Assembly (NCBI GenBank): GCA_905202215.1
Contig: CAJKRG010000061.1
Location: 1-16,478 of the forward strand
DNA length: 16,478 bases
Origin: an uncultured Porphyromonadaceae bacterium
GTDB lineage: Bacteria > Bacteroidota > Bacteroidia > Bacteroidales > Muribaculaceae
Direction: 5' to 3'
Shown here: positions 7,040-13,643 of the stretch, one piece after another
How positions within the stretch are numbered: position 1 is the first letter of the stretch
Layout: each line of letters starts with the position of its first letter
Notes under the pieces: generated by a model
The model's database searches: none
Seen by the model: the letters and a program-made list of their open reading frames with translations, nothing else
Told to the model about the DNA's origin: nothing
Translations under genes and position numbers: made by a program

Positions 7040-8263
7040 TTAAATTGATACAGTGAAGCGTGACGCTATCCGGCTGTCAAGATTCTGTGTGTCGGTACTA
7101 ATTTTGTCATCAGTCACTTTCGCGTAAATCTGCGTCGTGGTAATCCGGTTATGGCCCAGCATCCGGCTGACGGTTTCCAACGGTACTCCATGCGCCAGGG
7201 TGATTTCGGTAGCGTAAGTATGGCGGCCGCAATGATAGACTAGTCTGCGTTCAATACCACAGATTTTGGCAATCCTTTTTAGATACGCGTTTAAGGTGGA
7301 ATTGCAATACATCGGAAGCAGTTTGCCTTCGGGTGCCATACCACGGTATTTCTCGATTATCCTCAGCGGCAACTCAAGCAATGGTATCTCATATTCCATC
7401 TTCGTCTTTTTGCGCGAGGATTTGATCCATACGATACCGTCCTCTGCCATTTCAAGATTATCTTCCGTCAAAAGACATATGTCGCCGTAGGGAATACCGG
7501 TATAGCATGAGAACAGGAACAGGTCGCGGACATGGTACAGTAGGCTGTCATGGAGTGGGGTTGTCATCAGCCGGTAAAGTTCTTCCGACGTAAGGAACTT
7601 CTGCTCACGCCGAGGCTTCTCCGCCTCGTATCCTGCAAACGGATTAGCGGTGATGATGCCGTCTGTGATTGCCTCCGATACTATCATTTTCAGCCGTGTT
7701 GTATGGAACCCCACAGTCGCGATGGCAAGCCGTCGCTTTGTTCTCAGATAGACATCATATTTGTCTATAAATGAACGATCGATTGCCGTAAACGGGATGT
7801 CCGATAGCTTGTATTCCTTCTCCAAAAATTCCGTCAGACACCTGTATGTGTAGCGGTAGGACTTAAGTGTGGCATGTGCCCGGTTGACTCCCACACGTTT
7901 CGCGAAGGTCTCAATGAACGTGCTGAAATACCCCATCAGCGTTTCTTGCCCAAATGCCATCCCCTGTATCAGGCACTTTACATCGTCAGCGGTTACATTC
8001 ATACGAACAGAAGACAGCTCCTGATACAAGGAAAGGCAACCGGCTCTGATTTCGTCAAGCTGACGGTTGATTTCACGCGAGGCAGAGCTCTTGCCGGTTG
8101 CACGGCCGAGCATCCACGCCTTCGGCGATGCCGAGAGCTTCGCACTGAAGGCTGCCTCTGAGTATCTGCCGACATTTATGCGTCCCATCACCGGGCATAG
8201 GCCGTCTTCCGACATCTCGCTCTTTTTAAGGTAGAACGAAACCTTTAATCCGCTCTGTTTCAT
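7040..8263 (-). CDS. Tyrosine recombinase/integrase (first gene of the pair)
   Basis: A 407-residue recombinase of the same broad family as the downstream one but clearly diverged. The start is taken at the ATG at 8263 (MKQSGLKVSFYLKK); a longer frame reaching 8335 would run through the promoter, so it is less likely. Domains: arm-type DNA-binding about 5-85, SAM-like core-binding about 110-210, catalytic about 225-395. Catalytic residues: Lys near 287, His344 and Arg347 (HCGRH), His371 (MLGHNR) and Tyr380 (TTTQIYAKV). The first Arg is again absent, with TGIP at 255-258 in place of TGLR. Both recombinases look intact. Being promoter-proximal and next to the presumed element end, this one is the better candidate for the main integrase; the second may assist, act on another site, or serve excision. 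Confidence 0.9.
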   Translation of the reverse strand: MKQSGLKVSFYLKKSEMSEDGLCPVMGRINVGRYSEAAFSAKLSASPKAWMLGRATGKSSASREINRQLDEIRAGCLSLYQELSSVRMNVTADDVKCLIQGMAFGQETLMGYFSTFIETFAKRVGVNRAHATLKSYRYTYRCLTEFLEKEYKLSDIPFTAIDRSFIDKYDVYLRTKRRLAIATVGFHTTRLKMIVSEAITDGIITANPFAGYEAEKPRREQKFLTSEELYRLMTTPLHDSLLYHVRDLFLFSCYTGIPYGDICLLTEDNLEMAEDGIVWIKSSRKKTKMEYEIPLLELPLRIIEKYRGMAPEGKLLPMYCNSTLNAYLKRIAKICGIERRLVYHCGRHTYATEITLAHGVPLETVSRMLGHNRITTTQIYAKVTDDKISTDTQNLDSRIASRFTVSI

Positions 8264-8281
8264 AGCTCTATTCTTTGTTTG

Positions 8282-8312
8282 CAAAATTAACTGATATAGA
8301 ATTATTTGCAGA
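8282..8312 (-). promoter_or_regulatory. Bacteroidetes-type promoter of the integrase pair
   Basis: Read on the minus strand, TCTG (8312-8309) is followed by a 19-base spacer and TAATTTTG (8289-8282), an exact match to the -7 consensus TAnnTTTG; the -33 box matches at 3 of 4 bases. Transcription would start near 8275, only about a dozen bases before the ATG at 8263. The promoter overlaps TTTGC-containing repeats that may be recombinase-binding sites, so the integrase could repress its own transcription. Confidence 0.6.
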
Positions 8313-8367
8313 TAAGCAAAATACGGCGGAACCACGAATAGGAATCACAGACGCCATCCAGGAGCCT

Positions 8368-8394
8368 ATATTTCTTCATATTGCGAAGAAATAT
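8368..8394. repeat. Perfect 10-bp inverted repeat upstream of the integrase
   Basis: ATATTTCTTC (8368-8377) and GAAGAAATAT (8385-8394) are perfect complements separated by seven bases. The repeat lies about 56 bases upstream of the integrase -33 box and three bases from the CTAAATTTGC site. It could be a protein operator, a recombinase core-site pair or an RNA hairpin read from outside the element that limits read-through into it. Confidence 0.55.
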
Positions 8395-8658
8395 TGCTAA
8401 ATTTGCAGTCGCAAGAATACCCGACAAACAAGTTCTGCGGCATTAAACAGAGATAATAATCCAGCGGTAAATCACTCTTTAGGACTGGGCTTCCAGCCAG
8501 AAAAAAGGCAACGGATAAGTAGCGATTCATTCGCTTAACCCTTCCAAAAACCGAATTTCTCGTCAAAAGCACCACTAAGACGAACAACGCCGATCTCTCC
8601 TAGCTCTCAACACATTGCTTTATTCCCCGATCTATGCCGTAATCTCGCGAATTCTTCG

Positions 8659-8666
8659 TATATTTG
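8659..8666 (+). promoter_or_regulatory. Possible -7 box of the small membrane-protein gene
   Basis: TATATTTG matches TAnnTTTG and ends 16 bases before the ATG at 8683. No good TTTG lies 19-21 bases upstream, so this is half a promoter only. If transcription starts about 7 bases downstream, the leader would be very short; the ATG at 8746 would then be a reasonable alternative start. Confidence 0.35.
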
Positions 8667-8682
8667 TCGGGATAAATATAAT

Positions 8683-9162
8683 ATGAAGACTTTTTGCAGA
8701 AAGTGTTTCCTGAGTAAGAAAAGAGTTTCCGAAATCATAATTTTCATGAAGTCGGTGACAGTACATGCTTGTGATGATAGCAAGCGATGCCGTAAGGCTG
8801 AATTCCGGGGCTATATATGGGAAAATAGTTTTATGGTGTGGCGCAATCTCAGTTATAAAAATTCATTTAATGCTGTTGCGAAAGTATGGCTTAAAGAAAC
8901 GGCGCATGGCACAGAAGTTGATTTAGAAATCGGTATGAATGTAGTTGTTTTCATATTTATGTGTCTTTGGTGTGCCGGAGTATTATTTTTTTGTATTGAA
9001 ATGACTGTTTATCTTGCCTCCGGTCAAGGAGGGAAATGTATATGGATTCCTGTCGGCATTCTTCTGTTTTTCTTTTTTATCGCATATCTTTTCTTGAGGT
9101 TTGGATTTTATAAGTCTATGATGGAATTGAAGAAAAGAATGTTTGACATTTTTGAAGTATAG
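8683..9162 (+). CDS. Hypothetical protein with two membrane segments
   Basis: I do not recognise a characterised family. The 159-residue protein has a cysteine-rich, basic N-terminal part (residues 1-40, with CRKC and CDDSKRC), a soluble stretch with VWRNLSYKNSFNAVAKVWLKE and an acidic beta-like segment (GTEVDLEIGMN), then two strongly hydrophobic segments at about 84-107 and 120-140 with a short charged C-terminal tail. This is a small inner-membrane protein with an N-terminal cytoplasmic domain, by inference. The ATG at 8746 (MKSVTVHACDD) is a plausible alternative start and would give 138 residues. The gene is AT-rich compared with the glycosidase and glnN genes and lies right beside the element end, so it may be recent cargo or a chromosomal gene of unusual composition. 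Confidence 0.6.
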   Translation: MKTFCRKCFLSKKRVSEIIIFMKSVTVHACDDSKRCRKAEFRGYIWENSFMVWRNLSYKNSFNAVAKVWLKETAHGTEVDLEIGMNVVVFIFMCLWCAGVLFFCIEMTVYLASGQGGKCIWIPVGILLFFFFIAYLFLRFGFYKSMMELKKRMFDIFEV

Positions 9163-9240
9163 AAGTCGTTTGGTTATAGTTAGAAACTACAAGATCTAAG
9201 GTCGTTCGATCCATACCATGCTTCTGTCGCCTATTATGTA

Positions 9241-9281
9241 AAAATAAAAACAGAGACTGTTGGGCGGCAGTCTCTGCTTTT
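9241..9281. terminator. Bidirectional intrinsic terminator
   Basis: CAGAGACTG (9251-9259) and CAGTCTCTG (9268-9276) make a perfect 9-bp stem with an 8-base loop, flanked by an A tract (AAAATAAAAA, 9241-9250) on the left and CTTTT on the right. It lies between the convergent membrane-protein gene and the GH95 gene, so it can terminate both; on the minus strand the A tract becomes a strong T run after the fucosidase gene. Confidence 0.85.
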
Positions 9282-9299
9282 GTATGATAGGATTGGGAA

Positions 9300-11702
9300 T
9301 CAGAAGTGGCTGAGATGTTTTGTTTCGCCGGGTTTGAGTGTGAGTGCGCTTGTCTTGCCGTTGGCAAGAAGTGTGGCGGAGCCGCCTTTAGGCGCCCGGA
9401 TCTCGGCCGTTGTGACTTTGCCGTCTTTCCATTCGAAAGATATCTCCATGCCGGTGCGGGTGCGTATTCCGCTGACTTTTCCTGTCGGCCATGCCGCGGG
9501 AAGTGCTGGCAGCAGGGTGATGGTATCGGGAGTCGATTGCACGAGCATTTCGGTGATTCCCGCACTGCCTCCGAAATTGCCGTCGATCTGGAAGGGCGAG
9601 TGTGCGTCCAGCAGATTGGGATACGTGCCTCCGCCGCGTCTGCGGTCGGGCCCGCGGTAATTGTCGGGTGAAACATAGCGCAGCAGGCGTCGCAACATGG
9701 CATAGGCGCCTTCGCTGTCGGCGAGTCTGGCAAGGAGGTTGACACGCCATCCGGCGCTCCATCCGGTGGTTTCTTTACCTTTTATCTCAAGGGTCCTGGC
9801 AGCGGCTTTCGCAATCGACGGTGTGTGCTCGTTTGAAACCAGATGACCGGGATAGAGGCCGAAGAGATGTGACTGGTGACGGTGCTGTGGATCGCAGTCG
9901 GGGAAATTGTGCGACCATTCCTTGAGACTGCCGTCGTGGTTTATGGCATAAGGCTGAAGGCGCGGGAGCACGCTGTCTATTTCGGCGATAAGCTCGCTGT
10001 CTATGCCGAGGGTGGCGGCCGCATCGCGTGTGTCGACAAGGCATTCGCGTATTATGGCAATATCGGCGGTGGTGCCTATGCTTGTATCGCAGGCTTTGCC
10101 TCCGGTCCAGAGAAAGTTGTTCTCGGGTGATGTCGACGGCCATGTTGTCAGGACGCCGTCGCGTTCGTCGAGCCAAGCGAGAGCGAATTCGGCCGCGCCT
10201 TTGAGTGTCGGATATCTCCGTGCGAGAGCTTTCCTGTCGCGGGTGAAGAGATAGTTTTCCCATATGTGCGTGGCGAGCCATGCGCCTCCCATGTTCCAGT
10301 TGGCCCATTGGGGCTGACCGTGGCCGAGTCCGACGGGAGTTGTCATCGCCCAGATGTCGGTGTTGTGCCCCAGACACCATCCACGATCTACGGCCCAGTG
10401 GTTATGGGCGGTCACAGCGCCGTTGCCCGGCAGATTGTCGATATAATCGAGAAGAACTTCGTGCAGTTCGGTGAGATTACCGGTCTCGGCGCCCCAATAG
10501 TTTTCCTGAAGGTTGATGTTGGTTGTATAGTTGCTGCTCCAGGGTGGAGTGAGGCTTTCGTTCCACAGGCCCTGAAGATTGGCCGGAACGGCATGTGTAC
10601 GCGAGCTTGAGATGAGAAGATAGCGTCCGTACTGGAAGTAGAGTTCTTCCAGATCGGGATTTGTCTGAGCGGAGTCGGTATACAGTTTCAGTTGCCGGTC
10701 GGTTGTAAGCGCCTTGATCGATGGCGCTGTTGCGCCGAGATCGAGGCTGACTCGGCCGAAGAGGGCGCTGTGATCCTCGCGGGCGTCGCGGGCTATGGCT
10801 GCAATGCCTTTACCGGCGGCTCTGTCGATCCGTGTCCTTGCAAGTGCGCGGTAGTCGCGTCCTTGTTTCACCGGATCGCGGTCGTATCCGTTGAAACTGG
10901 TCACGTTGGTGATCAGCAGTGTGGCTTCTTTACAATTACTTATGGTCAGGCTGTCGCCCGAGGCGTTGACGCTTCCGTCGGGAGCAATCACTTTCAGTAT
11001 CGTACGGAAATGGATGCCGCGGTCCGGGTCGTATTCGAGGCCGCCGTCGCCTTTCACATAACTCGGATAAGACATATAGGCGCAATACCCGTCCATATAT
11101 ATTTCATCGCCCGCGGCCGTGATTTTCACCGGCAACTGAGATTCGAGTTTCAGTGAAGCCGAAAGGCCATTTCTGTCCGCAAGGTTTACTACGATGACGG
11201 AGTCGGGCGCCGAAGCAAAAACGCTCTGGGTGCGGTTGCCGTTGTCTACACCGGCAACCGCCGTGGTAAGATCGAGATCGCGGCTATAGGCGCTGGCTGT
11301 TTTCTCATTGGCATATCTTATCAGAAGATTGCCGAGCGGCTGATAGTTCTGTGTGTAATGTCCCTGAATGAAGTGCTGTAGCGAATCAGCGGCGGCATAA
11401 TCGCCACGGTCGAGCGCTTCGCGGATTGCGGCTATTTTTTCAGCCGCTCCATCGGTCCTGACGTTCTTTTCAGGTTCACCCGTCCAGAGGGTAATGTCGT
11501 TGAGCGATATGCGTTCGAGACCGGTGCGTCCGTATACGAGAGCACCGAGATTTCCATTGCCTACGGGGAGCGCTTCTTCGAAAAATTCGGCGGGGCGATC
11601 GTATCTGAGCTTGAGATCGCCGGCATAGGCATGTGATGACAGAAGCGCAAAAGCGCACATGGCAAGCCATGCGCGCTTCTGTGTGATCGGTTTTAGGTTC
11701 AT
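9300..11702 (-). CDS. Secreted GH95 family alpha-L-fucosidase-like glycoside hydrolase
   Basis: An 800-residue enzyme of family GH95, which removes terminal alpha-1,2-linked L-fucose (some members alpha-L-galactose) by an inverting mechanism. A signal peptide is clear (residues 1-27, cut after SSHAYA, no lipobox), so it acts in the periplasm or outside. The N-terminal beta-sandwich opens with the family signature FEEALPVGNGNLGALVYG (41-58). The (alpha/alpha)6 barrel shows LQGLWNESLTPPW (376-388), the asparagine pair in TTNINLQENYW (Asn395, Asn397), SPENNFLW with candidate general acid Glu527, and IDGNFGG near the C-terminal end of the barrel; these correspond to the Asn/Asn/Glu/Asp active-site set known from Bifidobacterium AfcA. 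Length is normal. It starts 26 bases after the amylase gene on the same strand, so the two probably form an operon ending at the terminator near 9260. Host mucin or dietary fucosylated glycans are likely substrates (inference). Confidence 0.92.
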   Translation of the reverse strand: MNLKPITQKRAWLAMCAFALLSSHAYAGDLKLRYDRPAEFFEEALPVGNGNLGALVYGRTGLERISLNDITLWTGEPEKNVRTDGAAEKIAAIREALDRGDYAAADSLQHFIQGHYTQNYQPLGNLLIRYANEKTASAYSRDLDLTTAVAGVDNGNRTQSVFASAPDSVIVVNLADRNGLSASLKLESQLPVKITAAGDEIYMDGYCAYMSYPSYVKGDGGLEYDPDRGIHFRTILKVIAPDGSVNASGDSLTISNCKEATLLITNVTSFNGYDRDPVKQGRDYRALARTRIDRAAGKGIAAIARDAREDHSALFGRVSLDLGATAPSIKALTTDRQLKLYTDSAQTNPDLEELYFQYGRYLLISSSRTHAVPANLQGLWNESLTPPWSSNYTTNINLQENYWGAETGNLTELHEVLLDYIDNLPGNGAVTAHNHWAVDRGWCLGHNTDIWAMTTPVGLGHGQPQWANWNMGGAWLATHIWENYLFTRDRKALARRYPTLKGAAEFALAWLDERDGVLTTWPSTSPENNFLWTGGKACDTSIGTTADIAIIRECLVDTRDAAATLGIDSELIAEIDSVLPRLQPYAINHDGSLKEWSHNFPDCDPQHRHQSHLFGLYPGHLVSNEHTPSIAKAAARTLEIKGKETTGWSAGWRVNLLARLADSEGAYAMLRRLLRYVSPDNYRGPDRRRGGGTYPNLLDAHSPFQIDGNFGGSAGITEMLVQSTPDTITLLPALPAAWPTGKVSGIRTRTGMEISFEWKDGKVTTAEIRAPKGGSATLLANGKTSALTLKPGETKHLSHF

Positions 11703-11728
11703 TATTTATTATGTTATTAAACGACCTC

Positions 11729-13156
11729 TTATTTAGCGTAGAGCAGGTAGGAGGCGAGGGGAGCTGCCTGACCTTCGATGGTACCGTTCTTGACTTTAAA
11801 GACGGAGCCATGCACGGCATCGGTATATTCGCCGTCCGGGAGAGTGGTGGCCATTTTGATTTTGGCTTTCTTATCGCTGAAATTGACCAGAGCCACACCT
11901 TTCCCGTCGCGGTCTACCTGTGCGACATTGGCCTTGGCATCGATACTTACATTTTCACCGTAAGGAGCCATTACATGGCGGAATTTGTTTACGGCCACAA
12001 CCTCAGGGCTGAAGAATTCGTCGTTGCCGCGGTTGCCGATACGGTTGGTGCCCCAGTAGTTCTCGCGGGTGCTTCCTTCGGGACGGCTGAAGAAGAGCGG
12101 CCGGCCGCCTTCGCGTGCGGTGAGGAAAGTCCAGGCGGCACGTATCTGGTCATCGGTCAGACCGGCTGATTCGTGCTGGTTGCAGTATGTGTCGTGGCTT
12201 TCCACCCAGGTGACAATGCGGTCGCCGCCGGCCGGATTGCGCCAGTCGACAAGGCCGCCTTCAACATTGCCGAGGCCTTTTTCGAGTGCTTCGCGCAGGG
12301 CGTGGCCGTAGTTGCTTGCCGTAACGTCGACATATTCGGCATATTCGGCTTCTTTCACATTTTTGTCCTGAAGTACTTCGCCGTAGATATAAAGGCTGTC
12401 GGGCATGAGGAGCGAAAGGCCTTTCACGCCCTCGCGTCCTGTGGCTATGTCCCAGAAATTATTTCGTTCAGCTTTGGGATCGAGCGGATCGGACGGCAGG
12501 CCGATATGCTTCGCCGTGTCGTAGCGGAAACCGCGGGCGCCAAGGTTGATGAGGTCGTTTACATACTGAAGATAATAATATTGAAAATCGGGATTTTCGG
12601 TGTTTACGTCGGGAAGTCCGCCCATCTCGCCGGTTGTGCATTCGAGGCGGTCGTTCCACTGCGTGATTGGTTTGAATCCGTTGGCATGGAAAAGGTTCTC
12701 ATGTCCGCCTACAGCCGCATCAAGGGAAGGGAGTACGGCAGTATGATCTACGGCAGTGTGGTTTGGAAGGACGTCTACGAGCACGCGTACTCCATATTTA
12801 TATGCGCTGTCGCACATGGCTTTGAAATCGTCGCGGTCGCCGAGCATGTAGTTGCCTATCTGCCAGTCGGTCGGCTGGTAGTAGTAATACCATTTGCCTT
12901 TAACGCTGTCGCCGGGCTGCGAATAGAGGGCCATTCCGCCATTTTCGCCTACGAAGCAGCGCTGCACGGGCGAGGTCTGCACGTAGTCGTAGCCGGCGTC
13001 GGCAATACGTTTCATATTGTCGGCAATGGTGTCGAGACTCCACGACCATGCGTGGAGAATGACTTCGCCTTTGTTGTGGGCCGGGCGGCCGGCATTGATT
13101 GCAGAAGGAGTGAACGTTGCTGCGCCAAGGAGTAACAGAATCGGTAGTTTGGTCAT
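11729..13156 (-). CDS. Secreted GH13 alpha-amylase family protein
   Basis: A 475-residue GH13 enzyme with endo-acting alpha-1,4-glucan hydrolase as the likely activity. The start at 13156 (MTKLPILLLLGAATF) gives a good signal peptide, cut near SAINA/G at 22; the frame is open for 26 more codons upstream but those overlap the promoter and would bury the signal peptide. All four classical GH13 regions are present: DVLPNHT (128-134), GFRYDTAKH (209-217) with nucleophile Asp213, YGE with acid/base Glu260, and WVESHD with His321 and Asp322. A C-terminal beta domain (about 400-475) follows and there are no extra carbohydrate-binding modules. No lipobox is seen, so it is soluble in the periplasm or released. 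It is the first gene of the pair with the GH95 gene. No susC/susD or susR homologue is in view, so it is not a complete starch utilisation locus here. Confidence 0.92.
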   Translation of the reverse strand: MTKLPILLLLGAATFTPSAINAGRPAHNKGEVILHAWSWSLDTIADNMKRIADAGYDYVQTSPVQRCFVGENGGMALYSQPGDSVKGKWYYYYQPTDWQIGNYMLGDRDDFKAMCDSAYKYGVRVLVDVLPNHTAVDHTAVLPSLDAAVGGHENLFHANGFKPITQWNDRLECTTGEMGGLPDVNTENPDFQYYYLQYVNDLINLGARGFRYDTAKHIGLPSDPLDPKAERNNFWDIATGREGVKGLSLLMPDSLYIYGEVLQDKNVKEAEYAEYVDVTASNYGHALREALEKGLGNVEGGLVDWRNPAGGDRIVTWVESHDTYCNQHESAGLTDDQIRAAWTFLTAREGGRPLFFSRPEGSTRENYWGTNRIGNRGNDEFFSPEVVAVNKFRHVMAPYGENVSIDAKANVAQVDRDGKGVALVNFSDKKAKIKMATTLPDGEYTDAVHGSVFKVKNGTIEGQAAPLASYLLYAK

Positions 13157-13238
13157 GGTTGTAGTAAGTATGAATATATGTTGGTTGTTTTTATGTCGTG
13201 GATTAAGGCCGGAAGCCGAAGCCTCCTGTTTCAAAATG

Positions 13239-13270
13239 TAAAGATAGCTAAAATTCCCTCATAGGACAAA
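13239..13270 (-). promoter_or_regulatory. Candidate promoter of the amylase-fucosidase operon
   Basis: On the minus strand TTTG (13270-13267) is followed by a 20-base spacer and TATCTTTA (13246-13239), which matches TAnnTTTG in 7 of 8 positions. This gives a leader of about 75 nt before the ATG at 13156. The mismatch at the last base suggests a weak or activated promoter. Confidence 0.45.
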
Positions 13271-13330
13271 AAACATGCTGAAACTTATGTTAAATTAACA
13301 CCTGTCTTATATCTTGCTTATTATTAATGG

Positions 13331-13348
13331 TACCGGGCGAATCCGGTA
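13331..13348. promoter_or_regulatory. Palindromic candidate operator upstream of glnN
   Basis: TACCGG (13331-13336) and CCGGTA (13343-13348) form a perfect 6-bp inverted repeat around GCGAAT. It is 35 bases upstream of the glnN -33 box, in the divergent control region shared with the amylase operon, where an activator or repressor could bind. No known motif is claimed. Confidence 0.3.
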
Positions 13349-13383
13349 ATCCGCAGATTTTTTGAAAAAAATATATGCTGTTT

Positions 13384-13414
13384 TTTGCAGGAATTGGAAA
13401 AAGCAGTAATTTTG
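13384..13414 (+). promoter_or_regulatory. Bacteroidetes sigma-ABfr-type promoter of glnN
   Basis: TTTG at 13384-13387, a 19-base spacer and TAATTTTG at 13407-13414 match the Bacteroidetes housekeeping consensus exactly in both boxes and in spacing. Transcription should start near 13421, giving a leader of about 220 nt before the glnN ATG at 13644. Confidence 0.85.
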
Positions 13415-13420
13415 CGGCGT

Positions 13421-13643
13421 ATTTCTAAGGCAATGGAACACGTCGAATACAGAAGTGCTTCGAGGTTCGATTTCAAGACCTCCGTACCGGCCAAGCCTCA
13501 TCGCAAGATGATCGGTTTCGAGTCGGAATCTAAGCGCCTCACTACCTCGCACGCACCCCTTGCCGCCCCCGCCGCCCGATTGAGCCTCCTGCCCGACCGG
13601 GTTTTTTATTTTGGAATAAACTATCCCTTACAATAACTGATAT
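13421..13643 (+). promoter_or_regulatory. Long glnN leader with open frame and T-rich possible attenuator
   Basis: The predicted leader is about 220 nt, long for this phylum. It contains a hairpin GAGGTT/GACCTC (13462-13467, 13477-13482) and, near its end, CCCGACCGGG followed by TTTTTTATTTT (13592-13612). The GC-rich piece can form only a short stem (3 bp with a 4-base loop, or CCCG at 13576-13579 pairing with CGGG at 13598-13601), so the attenuator is a proposal. A 67-codon frame starting at 13433 spans it and ends seven bases before glnN. Confidence 0.45.
13433..13636 (+). CDS. Possible 67-residue leader peptide upstream of glnN
   Basis: The frame begins with an ATG preceded by AAGG about 12 bases after the predicted transcription start and ends seven bases before the glnN start, an arrangement that would allow translational coupling. 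Codon use over the first 50 codons is GC3-rich, like the neighbouring genes. The peptide (MEHVEYRSASRFDFK at the start, LPDRVFYFGINYPLQ at the end) has no signal peptide, membrane segment or family I recognise. The T-rich tract lies inside the frame, so ribosomes on it could affect termination. It may instead be non-coding leader RNA with a chance open frame. Confidence 0.3.
   Translation: MEHVEYRSASRFDFKTSVPAKPHRKMIGFESESKRLTTSHAPLAAPAARLSLLPDRVFYFGINYPLQ

Larger units (their letters stand above)
1..8420. mobile_element. Partial CTnDOT-like integrative conjugative element, integrase end
   Basis: The stretch carries a set of genes typical of Bacteroidales conjugative transposons: an RteA/RteB-like two-component pair, a RibD_C/DHFR-like accessory gene, small helix-turn-helix excision-type proteins and two tyrosine recombinases. 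No conjugation (tra/mob) or resistance gene is in view, so most of the element must lie to the left of position 1. The right boundary is inferred only: it should lie just upstream of the first recombinase, in about 8264-8680, where short TTTGC repeats and an inverted repeat occur. The DNA left of the boundary is AT-richer than the metabolic genes right of 9300. The end coordinate given is an estimate, not a mapped attachment site. Confidence 0.75.
8264..8682. other. Presumed element-end and attachment region
   Basis: No gene is supported in these 419 bases; a 73-codon minus-strand frame has no recognisable content. Present are the integrase promoter, TTTGCAAAA at 8278-8286, two related 20-21-base segments (8304-8324 and 8401-8420; both begin ATTTGCAG and end with GCAA, A/G, AATAC), and a perfect 10-bp inverted repeat. 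Two sites resemble the CTnDOT crossover sequence GTAnnTTTGC: CTAAATTTGC at 8397-8406 on the plus strand and TTAATTTTGC ending at 8281 on the minus strand, one mismatch each. The exact joint with host DNA cannot be fixed from one end alone. Confidence 0.45.

Noticed and set aside
8366..8587. A 73-codon minus-strand frame upstream of the integrase
   Set aside because: It overlaps the inverted repeat, has no domain-like content or promoter, and its length is within chance for this composition.
9190..9225. TTCGATCC-containing stretch resembling a tRNA T arm, a possible integration target
   Set aside because: The flanking bases do not form the T stem or an acceptor stem, and no other tRNA arms are present.
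12173..13135. A 320-codon plus-strand frame inside the amylase gene
   Set aside because: The minus strand has all four GH13 catalytic regions in one frame, so the plus-strand frame is a shadow.
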